DNA of 14,803 nt from JBFGCA01 sp041567315 (GCA_041567315.1 JBFGCA010000118.1:1-14803); one strand, 5' to 3'. Shown: positions 5,749 to 13,972, numbered from the stretch's first letter. The notes: a model not told the origin generated them from the sequence alone. Translations and numbers: made by a program.

Positions 5749-8154
5749 CTAATGGCGGCGGCCATGCGGCCTTCGGGGGCCGCCCCGGCCCCGACCCGGC
5801 CGGTCGTCCCGACCGCGCCGGCGGCGGCTCGAACGACCGCGTTCGGCCTCCCCGCGCTCGGTGCGCTCCCGCCGCGGACCGTGGCCACCCGTCCCGCCCC
5901 CTCTTACCTGGCTCCGGCTCGACCCCTCCCGCTCCGGTCGCTCTGGGCCCGGAAGCCCCCGAGGCCGACCGCGCCGCCGCTCGGGCGGGGGCGGCATGCC
6001 GGCGACGGCGAGCTCGAGGCTGCGGCGGCGGTCGTCGACGCCGGTCAGGACCACCTCGACCGGGCTGGCGAGGCGGAAGCGGCGCTCGGTCTCCTGGCCG
6101 ACCAGCTCGTGGCGCTCGGGGTCGTAGACGTAGTAGTCGTCGGCCATCGTGCGGATCGGGACCAGGCCGTCGACGAAGTATTCGTCGAGCTCGACGAAGA
6201 GGCCGAAGGGCTGGACGCCGGTGATGCGGCCGGGGAAGGTCTCCCCCACCCGGGCGGCCAGGAATCGGACCAGCTTCCAGCGACGCAGCTCGCGCTCGGA
6301 GCTTTCGGCGCGGCGCTCGGTGAAGCTGCAGCGCTCGGCGATCCAGGGCAGGCGGTCGGCGAGCAGCTCGGCGCCGGGGCCCGACTCGCGCCCCGCCGCG
6401 GCGCGGCCGGCCAGCAGGGCCTTGAGCCGGCGGTGGACCAGCAGGTCCGGGTAGCGGCGGATCGGCGAGGTGAAGTGGGTATAGCGGCGCGAGGCCAGGG
6501 CGTAGTGGCCGCGGCACTCGGGGGAGTAGAGCGCCTGGCGCAGGGCGCGGAGCACCAGGGTGGAAACGAGGGCCTCCTCCGGGTGGTCTTCGACCCGCCG
6601 CAGGACCTTCTGGAGGGCCGAGGGATGGAGGCTCTCGAGGTCGCCCGCGAGGTCGATGCCCAGCGGGCGCAGAAACTGGCGCAGCTCCTCGAGGTCGTCG
6701 GGGTCGGGCGGGTCGTGAACCCGGTAGAGGGCGGGCAGGTCATGGCCCGCCAGCTCGGCAGCCACCGCTTCGTTGGCGGCGATCATGAACTCCTCGATGA
6801 GCCGGTGGGCGAGGTTGCGCTCGGCGGCGCGCACGTCGACGGTCAGGCCCTGGGGATCGAGGACCAGGTGGCCCACGGGGAGGTCGAAGTCGAGCGAGCC
6901 GCGCGAGGTGCGGCGCTTTCGCAGCCGCTCCATGAGCCGCCGGGCGCGGCCCAGCATGGGAAGCACCTCGCCGTAGGCCTCGCGGTCGGCGGGCCGCGGC
7001 TCCTCGAGCAGCCGCCGGACCTCGCCGTAGGTCAGCCGTCGAGCGCTGGCGATCAGGGTCTCGGCGAAACGGTGGCCGCGGACCTCTCCGTCGCCGTCGA
7101 GGTCCAGGAAGACCGAGACCGTCAGCCGCGGCCGCTCCGGCCGGAGCGAGCAGAGGCCGGCCGAAAGCCGCTCGGGGAACATCGGCACCACCCGGTCGGG
7201 GTAGTACACGCTGGTGCCGCGCCGGTAGGCCTCGAGGTCCAGGGGCCCGGTCTCGGGGACGTAGTGGGCGACGTCGGCGATGTGGACCCCGAGCCGCCAG
7301 CCGCCGCGCTCCCCGGGCTCGACCGAGATGGCGTCGTCGAAGTCGCGGGCGTCCTCACCGTCGATGGTGACGACGGTGGCCGCGCGCAGGTCCTCGCGGC
7401 CGTCGAAATCGGCGCCGCCGGGATCCTCCGGCAGCGCCGCGGCCTCGGCCAGCGCCGGCGGCGGGAACTCGGTCGGGATCTCGAAGTGGCGGAGCACCAC
7501 CTCGGCGTCGACGCCCGGCTGCTCGGGGTCACCCAGCATCTCGACCACCCGGGCGCGGAGCGGCCCGTGGCGGCGCTCGCCGGCCACTTCGACGACCACG
7601 TAGTCGGTCTCGAGCAGCTCGTCGCCGCCCTCGACCTCGACCTCGGCGCTCTCCTTGGGGTCGAAGGGGACCAGCCAGCGGCGGGCCCGGCCCAGCTCGA
7701 GGGTCCCCACCAGGGTGCGCCGGCGGCGGCCCAGCACCCGCACCACGGCGGCTTCGGGCAGCCGCCCGCGGCGGCGCCCGCGGGGCTTGAGCCGCCGGCC
7801 CAGCACCACGTCGCCCTCGCCGGCGCCCTTGAGGTCGCGGGCGCGGACGTAGAGGCCGGGCTCGCCGGCGCTGTCACCGACGATCAGGGCGTCGCCGCGC
7901 TCCAGGAGCTGGATCCTGCCCGACACCCAGTCGGTGGCCTCGACCGCGTACCAGCGCCGCGACCAGTCGACCGCCCGGCCGTCCGCCGCCAGCTCGGCCA
8001 ACGCCTTGCGGACCGCCTCGGGCTCGGCCTCCGCCGCCAGCGCCTCGGTCAGCTTCTCAGGCTCCAGCCCGCGGCGGCCGGCCCGCTCCAGCCGCTCCAG
8101 CACCCACTGGCGCAAGACCCCCTCGAACCCGGCCGACCGGTTTGACACCCCCAT
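5749..8154 (-). CDS. rnr: Ribonuclease R (RNB/S1 3'-5' exoribonuclease)
   Basis: The 801-residue protein has the RNase R order: an N-terminal helical/winged region (1-75), cold-shock-type OB domains (about 76-230), the RNB catalytic domain (about 255-590), an S1 domain (about 630-715) and a basic tail. The active-site motif TIDGEDARDFDDAI at 263-276 supplies the four aspartates equivalent to RNase II D201, D207, D209 and D210 (here D265, D271, D273, D274). HYALASRRYTHFTSPIRRYP is the conserved late RNB motif with its arginines, and GRITGVQPFGLFVELDEYFV opens S1. It degrades structured RNA from the 3' end. The last roughly 85 residues (717-801) are an Arg/Gly/Glu-rich low-complexity tail. The ATG at 8154 has AGAAGG upstream. 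It is transcribed divergently from tRNA-Leu. A 124-base gap without a clear terminator follows it. Confidence 0.96.
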   Translation of the reverse strand: MGVSNRSAGFEGVLRQWVLERLERAGRRGLEPEKLTEALAAEAEPEAVRKALAELAADGRAVDWSRRWYAVEATDWVSGRIQLLERGDALIVGDSAGEPGLYVRARDLKGAGEGDVVLGRRLKPRGRRRGRLPEAAVVRVLGRRRRTLVGTLELGRARRWLVPFDPKESAEVEVEGGDELLETDYVVVEVAGERRHGPLRARVVEMLGDPEQPGVDAEVVLRHFEIPTEFPPPALAEAAALPEDPGGADFDGREDLRAATVVTIDGEDARDFDDAISVEPGERGGWRLGVHIADVAHYVPETGPLDLEAYRRGTSVYYPDRVVPMFPERLSAGLCSLRPERPRLTVSVFLDLDGDGEVRGHRFAETLIASARRLTYGEVRRLLEEPRPADREAYGEVLPMLGRARRLMERLRKRRTSRGSLDFDLPVGHLVLDPQGLTVDVRAAERNLAHRLIEEFMIAANEAVAAELAGHDLPALYRVHDPPDPDDLEELRQFLRPLGIDLAGDLESLHPSALQKVLRRVEDHPEEALVSTLVLRALRQALYSPECRGHYALASRRYTHFTSPIRRYPDLLVHRRLKALLAGRAAAGRESGPGAELLADRLPWIAERCSFTERRAESSERELRRWKLVRFLAARVGETFPGRITGVQPFGLFVELDEYFVDGLVPIRTMADDYYVYDPERHELVGQETERRFRLASPVEVVLTGVDDRRRSLELAVAGMPPPPERRRGRPRGLPGPERPEREGSSRSQVRGGGTGGHGPRRERTERGEAERGRSSRRRRGRDDRPGRGRGGPRRPHGRRH

Positions 8155-8170
8155 GGCTGCCTTCTAGTAT
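8142..8170 (+). promoter_or_regulatory. Promoter of tRNA-Leu
   Basis: TTGACA (8142-8147), a 17-base spacer and TAGTAT (8165-8170) form a near-consensus sigma-70 promoter. Transcription would start at about 8177, some 18 bases before the mature tRNA. The -35 box lies inside the first codons of the divergent rnr gene, and the spacer contains the rnr start codon. Confidence 0.75.
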
Positions 8171-8194
8171 CTGACTGGCCCCGTTGCGGGGCGG

Positions 8195-8281
8195 GCGAAA
8201 GTGGCGGAATTGGTAGACGCGCAAGATTCAGGATCTTGTGGTCGCAAGACCGTGGGGGTTCGAGTCCCCCCTTTCGCACCA
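8195..8281 (+). tRNA. tRNA-Leu (anticodon CAG)
   Basis: An 87-base class II tRNA. The acceptor GCGAAAG/CTTTCGC occupies 8195-8201 and 8271-8277, with discriminator A and encoded CCA to 8281. The D-arm holds TGGTAGACGC. The anticodon stem CAAGA/TCTTG encloses loop TTCAGGA, giving anticodon CAG. A long variable arm precedes the T-arm GGGGGTTCGAGTCCCCC. It reads CUG, by far the commonest leucine codon in the GC-rich genes here. It has its own promoter and no other tRNA follows. Confidence 0.97.
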
Positions 8282-8324
8282 TTCTTCCTCCCCATCGCTT
8301 GATCTCCCGTCGCAGAGTACCGCA

Positions 8325-8344
8325 ACGGCCCGCCGCCGGGCCGT
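8325..8344 (+). terminator. GC-rich hairpin after tRNA-Leu, possible terminator
   Basis: ACGGCCCG (8325-8332), loop CCGC and CGGGCCGT (8337-8344) form a perfect 8-bp stem 43 bases after tRNA-Leu. No T-run follows, so it is not a classical intrinsic terminator. It may act as a pause, processing or Rho-assisted site. The rest of the 273-base gap 8282-8554 holds only the nuoA ribosome site and a weak promoter candidate. Confidence 0.35.
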
Positions 8345-8475
8345 CAGCAGTCGTTGGCCGTCCAGGGGCCGCCCGGAGCAGCGGGCCGCCTCCGCGAAGC
8401 TCTGACGAGCCCGCTGCGTCCCCGGGCGTGCCCCGCCCCGGCCGGCTCGTGCCAGCCACCGTTGACGACCGGCGC

Positions 8476-8505
8476 TTGTCGCGGTGGGCGAGCTTGTGAG
8501 ATATT
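8476..8505 (+). promoter_or_regulatory. Weak candidate promoter of the nuo operon
   Basis: TTGTCG (8476-8481) and GATATT (8500-8505), 18 bases apart, lie 50 bases upstream of nuoA. A TTGACG at 8462-8467 is an alternative -35. The local drop in GC around 8494-8508 supports a promoter region, but neither hexamer pair is strong. Confidence 0.3.
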
Positions 8506-8554
8506 TCACGAGCTTCTGGGGCCCGCCGAGCACGGGCCCTGCGGGAGGCAAGCG

Positions 8555-8962
8555 ATGCCCGCGGACCATTACCCCGTGCTCCTCGCCCTCGGCGTCGCCC
8601 TGGCGCTCGGCGGCGTCATCCTGGGTCTGTCGGCGCTGATCGGCAGCCGCAGCGGCGGGCGGGTGAAGCTCTCGACCTACGAGTCGGGCGAGCCGCTGCT
8701 CGACCGCTCGCACAAGCGGATCTCGATCCTGTTCTTCCTGATCGCCATCGACTTCGTGATCTTCGACGTCGAGGCGGCCTTCCTCTACCCCTGGGTGCTG
8801 GTGCTCCGCGAGGGCGGCTGGCCGCTGTTCTGGGCGGTGATGGTCTTCGTGGTGCTGATCCTGGTGGGGCTGGTCTACATCTGGCGCAAGGGCGGCCTGG
8901 ACCTCGAGTTCAAGCGCGCCTCCTTTCAGGCACCGGGGGCCGTGGAGCGAAGGCGTGGCTGA
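8555..8962 (+). CDS. nuoA: NADH-quinone oxidoreductase subunit A
   Basis: The 135-residue membrane subunit (bacterial counterpart of ND3) has three hydrophobic segments: about 8-30, 57-80 and 90-111. The conserved loop TYESGEPLLD (41-50) follows the first helix; the position that is Cys in many homologues (YECG) is Ser here, a known variation. IAIDFVIFDVEAAFLYPW (64-81) is the family's signature in the second helix. The start is fixed by GGGAGG (8543-8548) six bases before the ATG. It is the first gene of the nuo operon and overlaps the next gene by 8 bases. That next gene is nuoE, not nuoB as in the classical order. Confidence 0.96.
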   Translation: MPADHYPVLLALGVALALGGVILGLSALIGSRSGGRVKLSTYESGEPLLDRSHKRISILFFLIAIDFVIFDVEAAFLYPWVLVLREGGWPLFWAVMVFVVLILVGLVYIWRKGGLDLEFKRASFQAPGAVERRRG

Positions 8963-9443
8963 AGCGACCGCCAGCGGGCTTCCGGCCGAGGCGCGGGCGG
9001 CCATCGACGCCCTCAGACCGCGCTACCCCACCAGCGAGGCGCTGCTGCTGCCGGCCCTCCACCTGGCCCAGCGCGCCTGGGGCGGGTGGCTGCCCGACGA
9101 GGCCATCGAGGCGGTGGCCCGCGAGCTGGACCTCGCCCCGGCCAAGGTCTACGGCGTGGTCACCTTCTACGACCTGTTCCACCAGCGGCCGGTGGGCCGT
9201 CACCGGCTGCGGGTGTGCACCAACCTGTCGTGCGCGCTGCGCGGCGCCCGCGAGGTGCTGGCGGCGATCGGCGACGAGCTGGGGGTGGGCGAGAGCGAGG
9301 TCACCGCCGACGGGCGCTGCTCCTACGTCCACTTCGAGTGCCTGGGGGCCTGCGACATGGCCCCGATGCTGATGGTCGACGACGCCTATCACGGCAACCT
9401 CACCCCGGAGTCGGTGCGCCGGCTGGTGCGGGGGCTCGAATGA
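8955..9443 (+). CDS. nuoE: NADH-quinone oxidoreductase subunit E (24-kDa, 2Fe-2S N1a)
   Basis: The 162-residue protein belongs to the thioredoxin-like [2Fe-2S] family of the NADH-oxidising module. Ligands for cluster N1a are visible as C88 and C93 (VCTNLSCAL) and C129 and C133 (ECLGACDMAP). The N-terminal helical part includes KVYGVVTFYDLF (64-75), a standard family motif. It starts at a GTG (8955) with GGAG at 8944-8947, lying inside the nuoA end, so translation is probably coupled. Its stop overlaps the nuoF start by four bases (ATGA). The partner subunits are NuoF and NuoG. Confidence 0.97.
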   Translation: MAEATASGLPAEARAAIDALRPRYPTSEALLLPALHLAQRAWGGWLPDEAIEAVARELDLAPAKVYGVVTFYDLFHQRPVGRHRLRVCTNLSCALRGAREVLAAIGDELGVGESEVTADGRCSYVHFECLGACDMAPMLMVDDAYHGNLTPESVRRLVRGLE

Positions 9444-10738
9444 GCGGCTTCGAGCCGGTCCTGACCCGCAACGTGGGCAAGCCCGAGGCACTGACCGTCG
9501 CCGGCTACCGGGCCGGCGGCGGCTACCAGGCGCTGGCCGAGGGCCTGGCCATGGAGCCCGACGCGGTGATCGAGGAGGTCAAGCGCTCGGGGCTGCGCGG
9601 CCGCGGCGGCGCCGGCTTCCCGGCCGGGGTCAAGTGGGGCTTCATCCCCAAGGGGACCGACAAGCCCAAGTACCTGGTCTGCAACGCCGACGAGTCGGAG
9701 CCCGGGACCTTCAAGGACCGGGTGCTGATGGAGCACGACCCCCACCAGTTGATCGAGGGCTGCGCGTTGTGCTGCTGGGCGGTGGGCGCCAACACCTGCT
9801 ACATCTACATCCGCGGCGAGTACGTCCGCCAGGCCGACATCCTGGAGGCGGCGATCGCCGAGGCCTACGGCGCCGGCGTCCTCGGCGACAGCGTCCTGGG
9901 CTCGGGCTTCAAGCTGGACATGTTCGTCCACCGCGGGGCCGGCGCCTACATCTGCGGCGAGGAGACCGGGATGCTCGAGTCGCTCGAGGGCCGGCGCGGC
10001 CAGCCGCGGATCAAGCCGCCGTTCCCGGCGGTGGTGGGGGCCTTCGGCTGCCCGACGGTGATCAACAACGTCGAGACCCTGTGCAACGTGCCCCACATCA
10101 TCGGCCGCGGGGCCGACTGGTTCCGGGCCATCGGCACCGACGAGCGGAACACCGGGCCCAAGCTCTACTGCATGTCGGGCCACGTCGAGCGGCCGGGCAC
10201 CTACGAGTTCCCGATCGGCGCCACCCTGGACCAGCTGCTGGAGGCGGCGGGCGGCATGCTTCGCGGGCGCGCCCTCAAGGCGTTCCAGCCGGGCGGCGCC
10301 TCGGCGCCCATCCTGGCGGCCGACCAGCGCTCCGTGCCGATGGACTTCGACAACCTGGCCAAGGCCGGCAGCATGCTGGGCTCGGCGGCGGTGATCGTGA
10401 TGGACGAGACCACCTGTCTGGTCCGCGCCACCCTCCGGCTCGCCAGGTTCTTCAACCACGAGTCCTGCGGCCAGTGCACCCCCTGCCGCGAGGGCACCAA
10501 CTGGTCGGAGATGGTGCTCGAGCGGCTCGAGGAGGGCCGCGCCGAGCCGGGCGACCCCGACCTGGTGCTCCGCATCTGCCGCAACATGGGCGGCACCACG
10601 CTCTGCCCGCTGGCCGACGCCGCGGTGGGGCCGCTAGAGTCGCTGGTCACCACCTTTCGCGAGGAGGTCGAGGCGCATCTCGACGGCGGCTGTCCACTGC
10701 CCTACCGGCCGGTCTTCGAGGAGGCGGCGGTCAGCTGA
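9440..10738 (+). CDS. nuoF: NADH-quinone oxidoreductase subunit F (51-kDa, FMN and NADH binding)
   Basis: The 432-residue peripheral subunit takes electrons from NADH onto FMN and passes them to cluster N3. The nucleotide loop GLRGRGGAGFPAGVKWGF lies at 51-68. CNADESEPGTFKDR (81-94) and GAGAYICGEET (166-176) are the FMN/NADH-site motifs. N3 ligands are C343, C346 and C349 (SCGQCTPCREG) plus C389 (TTLCPLADA). Length matches the family. The start ATG lies in the nuoE stop (ATGA), and the end overlaps nuoG by one base, so E, F and G are translated as a tightly coupled block. Confidence 0.98.
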   Translation: MSGFEPVLTRNVGKPEALTVAGYRAGGGYQALAEGLAMEPDAVIEEVKRSGLRGRGGAGFPAGVKWGFIPKGTDKPKYLVCNADESEPGTFKDRVLMEHDPHQLIEGCALCCWAVGANTCYIYIRGEYVRQADILEAAIAEAYGAGVLGDSVLGSGFKLDMFVHRGAGAYICGEETGMLESLEGRRGQPRIKPPFPAVVGAFGCPTVINNVETLCNVPHIIGRGADWFRAIGTDERNTGPKLYCMSGHVERPGTYEFPIGATLDQLLEAAGGMLRGRALKAFQPGGASAPILAADQRSVPMDFDNLAKAGSMLGSAAVIVMDETTCLVRATLRLARFFNHESCGQCTPCREGTNWSEMVLERLEEGRAEPGDPDLVLRICRNMGGTTLCPLADAAVGPLESLVTTFREEVEAHLDGGCPLPYRPVFEEAAVS

Positions 10739-12393
10739 TGCCGACCGTCACCATCGACGGCCGCACGGTCGAGGTCGAGCCCGGCACCAACCTGATCGAG
10801 GCCGGGCAGCGGGTCGGGGTCCAGATCCCCCACTACTGTTACCACCCGCGCCTGTCGGTGGTCGGCCAGTGCCGGATGTGCCTGGTCAAGGTGGAAGGCC
10901 TCCCCAAGCTGCAGGCCGCCTGCTCCACCCAGGTGATGAAGGACGGCATGGTGGTCGCCGTCGACGACCCCGAGGTGCGCGAGGCCCAGGCCGGGGTGAT
11001 GGAGTTCCTGCTCATCAACCACCCGCTGGACTGCCCGATCTGCGACCAGGCCGGCGAGTGTGGGCTCCAGGACTATTCGTTCAAGCACGGGCAGGCCTTC
11101 TCGCGCTTCAAGTTCGAGGAGAAGCGCACCTACCCGGGCCGCGAGCGGATCCCGCTGGGCTCGCAGGTGGTCCTCAACATGAACCGCTGCATCCAGTGCA
11201 CTCGCTGCGTGCGGTTCACCGAGGAGATCACCGGCACCGGCGAGCTGGGCTTCTTCGAGCGCGGCGCCCGCACCGAGATCGGGGTCTTCCCGGGCCGCGA
11301 GCTGGACAACCCGCTCTCCGGCTGCGTGGTCGACGTCTGCCCGGTGGGGGCGCTGACCTCGACCCGCTTCCGGTTCGCCGAGCGGGTCTGGTACCTGGAC
11401 AAGACGCCCTCGCTGTGCACCGGCTGCGACGCCGGCTGCAACATCACCCTCGAGCACCGCCGCGGCCGGGTGCGGCGCTACAAGCCGCGGGTCAACCCGG
11501 CGGTCAACGACTACTGGATGTGCGACCACGGGCGCCAGAGCTTCGAGCGCTACGAGAAGCACGAGCGCCTGGCGGCGCCGGTGGGGCGCTGGTCCGGGAG
11601 CGCCGCCTACCCCACCTGGCAGGAGGCGCTCGACGAGCTGGCCCGGCGGCTGCGCGAGGCGGCGCCGACCGGCGAGATCGGCTTCTTGGCCTCGGGTCAC
11701 CAGACCACCGAGGAGGCCTTCCTGATGGCGCGGCTGGCCGACAAGCTGGGCGCCGTCCACCGCGGGGTGTGGACGGAGCCGGGGCCCGAGCGGACCATCC
11801 CCAACCCGGCGGGCGGGGTCACCGGCCGCGAGGCGGCGCCCAACCGGCGGGGCGCCGAGCTGGCCGGCCTGGTGCCGGGCGGTGCCGGCTCGGGAGGGGG
11901 GGACGCCGGCGCCGCCGAGCTGCTCGAGGGCGACGCCGCCGCCCGCTGCCGGGTGCTGGTGGTGGCCGACGGCGACCCGGGGAGCGTGGCCCACCGGCCC
12001 GAAGCGGTCGAGCGCCTGCGGCGGGCCGGCTTCCTGGTCGTCCTCGGCTGGTACGCCAGCCCGCTGGCGGCGGTGGCCGCTCTGGCGCTGCCCACCGCCA
12101 CCCACGCCGAGCGCGAGGGCACCTTCGTCAACGTCGACGGGCGGCTGCAGCGGTTCGAGCGCGCCTTCCCGCCGCCCGGCGAGGCGCGGCCGGCGCTCGC
12201 CGCGCTGGCCGAGCTGCTGGCGCGGCTCGACGGCGAGGAGTGGCGCGACCTGGGGGCCGAGGAGGTCTTCGCACGGCTGGCGGCGGCGGGGAGGCTGCCG
12301 GCCGAGAAGTTGGCGCGGCTCCCAGCCCAGGGCGTGCCGGTCCCGGCGGCTGCCGGGTCTGCCGAGACGGGGCCGCCCGCCGGCGGCGCCTGA
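10738..12393 (+). CDS. nuoG: NADH-quinone oxidoreductase subunit G, short form with N7 ligands
   Basis: At 551 residues this is shorter than many bacterial NuoG proteins (often 700-900). The iron-sulphur half is complete: [2Fe-2S] N1b C34, C45, C48, C62; N5 H95, C99, C102, C108; N4 C151, C154, C157, C201. A further set, C227, C230, C234 and C262 (CTGCDAGC and MCDHG), matches the extra N7 cluster seen in E. coli and Thermus but lost in mitochondria. After about residue 275 the molybdopterin-oxidoreductase-like part is reduced: TGEIGFLASGHQTTEEAFLM (311-330) is recognisable, then a Gly/Ala/Pro-rich stretch, then VLVVADGDPGS and a late THAEREGTFVNVDGRLQRFE. The frame is open throughout, so this looks like evolved shortening, not damage. 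It gathers electrons from NuoE/F toward NuoI. Confidence 0.96.
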   Translation: MPTVTIDGRTVEVEPGTNLIEAGQRVGVQIPHYCYHPRLSVVGQCRMCLVKVEGLPKLQAACSTQVMKDGMVVAVDDPEVREAQAGVMEFLLINHPLDCPICDQAGECGLQDYSFKHGQAFSRFKFEEKRTYPGRERIPLGSQVVLNMNRCIQCTRCVRFTEEITGTGELGFFERGARTEIGVFPGRELDNPLSGCVVDVCPVGALTSTRFRFAERVWYLDKTPSLCTGCDAGCNITLEHRRGRVRRYKPRVNPAVNDYWMCDHGRQSFERYEKHERLAAPVGRWSGSAAYPTWQEALDELARRLREAAPTGEIGFLASGHQTTEEAFLMARLADKLGAVHRGVWTEPGPERTIPNPAGGVTGREAAPNRRGAELAGLVPGGAGSGGGDAGAAELLEGDAAARCRVLVVADGDPGSVAHRPEAVERLRRAGFLVVLGWYASPLAAVAALALPTATHAEREGTFVNVDGRLQRFERAFPPPGEARPALAALAELLARLDGEEWRDLGAEEVFARLAAAGRLPAEKLARLPAQGVPVPAAAGSAETGPPAGGA

Positions 12394-12434
12394 GCCGGAC
12401 TGTTCCGGAAAAAACTGCGACGGAAAGCCGATCG

Positions 12435-13463
12435 ATGACCGCCGAGCTGCTGGGCACCGCCGCCAAGATGGGCCTCTGGCTGGTCGCCCTGCTCAGCGTG
12501 GTGCCGATCATGGTCTGGGTCGAGCGGCGCGGCAGCGCGCTGATCCAGGACCGCCGGGGCCCCAACCGGGTGGGGCCACTGGGGCTCTTCCAGGCGCTCG
12601 CCGACGCCGCCAAGTTCCTGTTCAAGGAGGACATCGTGCCGGCGGCGGCCGACCGGCCGCTCTATCTGCTGGCGCCGGTGCTGGCGCTGGTGCCGGCGCT
12701 GACCACCTTCGTGGTCATCCCCTTCGGGCCCGACGTCGAGGTCGGTGGTCGCACGGTGCGGCTGATCGTCGCCAACGCCGACACCGGGGTGCTGCTGCTG
12801 CTCGCCCTGGCCAGCCTCGGGGTCTACTCGCTGGTGATGGCGGGCTACAGCTCGAACAACAAGTACTCGCTGCTGGGCTCGGTCCGGGCCTCGGCGCAGA
12901 TGATCAGCTACGAGCTGGCGCTGACCCTGTCGGTGGTGGCGGTGCTGGTGCCGGTGGGGTCGCTGCGGCTCGACGATGTGGTGCGGGCACAGCAGGGGGG
13001 GCTTCTCGACTGGCACGTCTTCCCGCAGGCGATCGGCTTCCTGGTCTTCGTGGTCGCCGCCTTCGCCGAGACCAACCGGTTGCCCTTCGACCTGCCGGAG
13101 GCCGAGTCGGAGCTGGTGGGCGGCTACCACACCGAGTACAGCTCGATGAAGTTCGCCCTTTTCTTCATGGGCGAGTACATGTCGATGACCACGCTGTCGG
13201 CGCTGGGAGCGACCCTCTACCTTGGCGGCTGGCACCTGCCGGGAATCCCCTTCCCCGACCACTGGCTGGGGGCGGCGCTGACGGGCTTCGGCATCCTGAT
13301 GGCCAAGGTCGCCGCCTTCATGCTGTTTTTCGTCTGGGTGCGCTGGAGCTTCCCGCGCTTCCGCTTCGACCAGCTGATGCGGCTCGGCTGGAAGGTGCTG
13401 CTGCCGCTGGCGCTGCTCAATCTCGTTCTGGTGGCGGCGCTCACCGTCGGCGGGTGGCTGTGA
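12435..13463 (+). CDS. nuoH: NADH-quinone oxidoreductase subunit H (ND1-like)
   Basis: The 342-residue membrane subunit forms much of the quinone-binding channel at the junction of the arms. It has about eight hydrophobic segments. VERRGSALIQDRRGPNRVGP (29-48) and LADAAKFLFKED (55-66) are the first cytoplasmic loop; the Q-site loop runs AETNRLPFDLPEAESELVGG (211-230) and on through YHTEYSSMKF. SYEL with E160 matches a conserved membrane glutamate. The ATG at 12435 follows a 41-base gap after nuoG, the largest gap in the operon, and is preceded by GGAAAG. nuoI, which normally follows nuoH, is absent: nuoJ starts in the nuoH stop codon. Confidence 0.97.
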   Translation: MTAELLGTAAKMGLWLVALLSVVPIMVWVERRGSALIQDRRGPNRVGPLGLFQALADAAKFLFKEDIVPAAADRPLYLLAPVLALVPALTTFVVIPFGPDVEVGGRTVRLIVANADTGVLLLLALASLGVYSLVMAGYSSNNKYSLLGSVRASAQMISYELALTLSVVAVLVPVGSLRLDDVVRAQQGGLLDWHVFPQAIGFLVFVVAAFAETNRLPFDLPEAESELVGGYHTEYSSMKFALFFMGEYMSMTTLSALGATLYLGGWHLPGIPFPDHWLGAALTGFGILMAKVAAFMLFFVWVRWSFPRFRFDQLMRLGWKVLLPLALLNLVLVAALTVGGWL

Positions 13464-13972
13464 TGGAGACCGCGGTCTTCGCGCTGTTCGCCGCCCTGGC
13501 GCTGGTCTCGGCGCTGGTGGTGGTCCTGCACCGCAACCCGGTCTACTCGGTGATGAGCCTGGTGGTCACCCTGGTGTCGCTGGCAGTGCTCTTCGTGCTG
13601 CTGGGGGCCCCCTTCCTGGCGGCGCTCCAGGTGCTGGTCTACGCCGGCGCCATCCTGGTGCTGTTCCTGTTCGTGCTGATGCTGCTCAACGTCGAGCGCG
13701 ACGAGGGGGCGGCCGGCGGCCGCTGGGGCCAGCGGGTGGGCGCGCTGGCCGGCGCCCTGCTGTTCGGGGGGCTGCTGGCGGTGCTGGCCTGGGGCGGGCA
13801 GGTGGCGCGGGCGCTGCCGGCGCCGGGCCCCGGCGACGTCGGGCTGGTGGCGCTGGCCCGCGAGCTGTTCACGACCTACCTCCTGCCCTTCGAGATCGTC
13901 GGGCTGCTGCTGCTGGCGGCGGTGATCGCCGCCACCGTGCTGGCGCGCAAACCCGGGGAGGAGGGGCGGTGA
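13463..13972 (+). CDS. nuoJ: NADH-quinone oxidoreductase subunit J (ND6-like)
   Basis: The 169-residue membrane subunit has five hydrophobic segments. LQVLVYAGAILVLFLFVLML (55-74), in the third helix, carries the conserved Tyr60 and Gly62 of the region that forms a pi-bulge in ND6/NuoJ and takes part in coupling. The start ATG overlaps the nuoH stop by one base (TGATG). The stop overlaps the nuoK GTG by four bases. A GGAGGAGG-like ribosome site for nuoK lies within the nuoJ end. Confidence 0.95.
   Translation: METAVFALFAALALVSALVVVLHRNPVYSVMSLVVTLVSLAVLFVLLGAPFLAALQVLVYAGAILVLFLFVLMLLNVERDEGAAGGRWGQRVGALAGALLFGGLLAVLAWGGQVARALPAPGPGDVGLVALARELFTTYLLPFEIVGLLLLAAVIAATVLARKPGEEGR

Noticed and set aside
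5722..8145. An 807-codon plus-strand open frame opposite rnr
   Set aside because: It is the antisense shadow of RNase R in GC-rich DNA. The minus strand carries all RNB and S1 motifs, while the plus frame has no recognisable domain.
8354..8962. A longer nuoA starting upstream at 8354
   Set aside because: The upstream codons cross the hairpin and promoter-like region and lack membrane-protein character. The ATG at 8555 has an excellent ribosome site.
10702..12105. A 467-codon minus-strand open frame opposite nuoG
   Set aside because: The plus strand encodes a full set of iron-sulphur ligands. The antisense frame is His/Gln/Gly-rich with no family resemblance.
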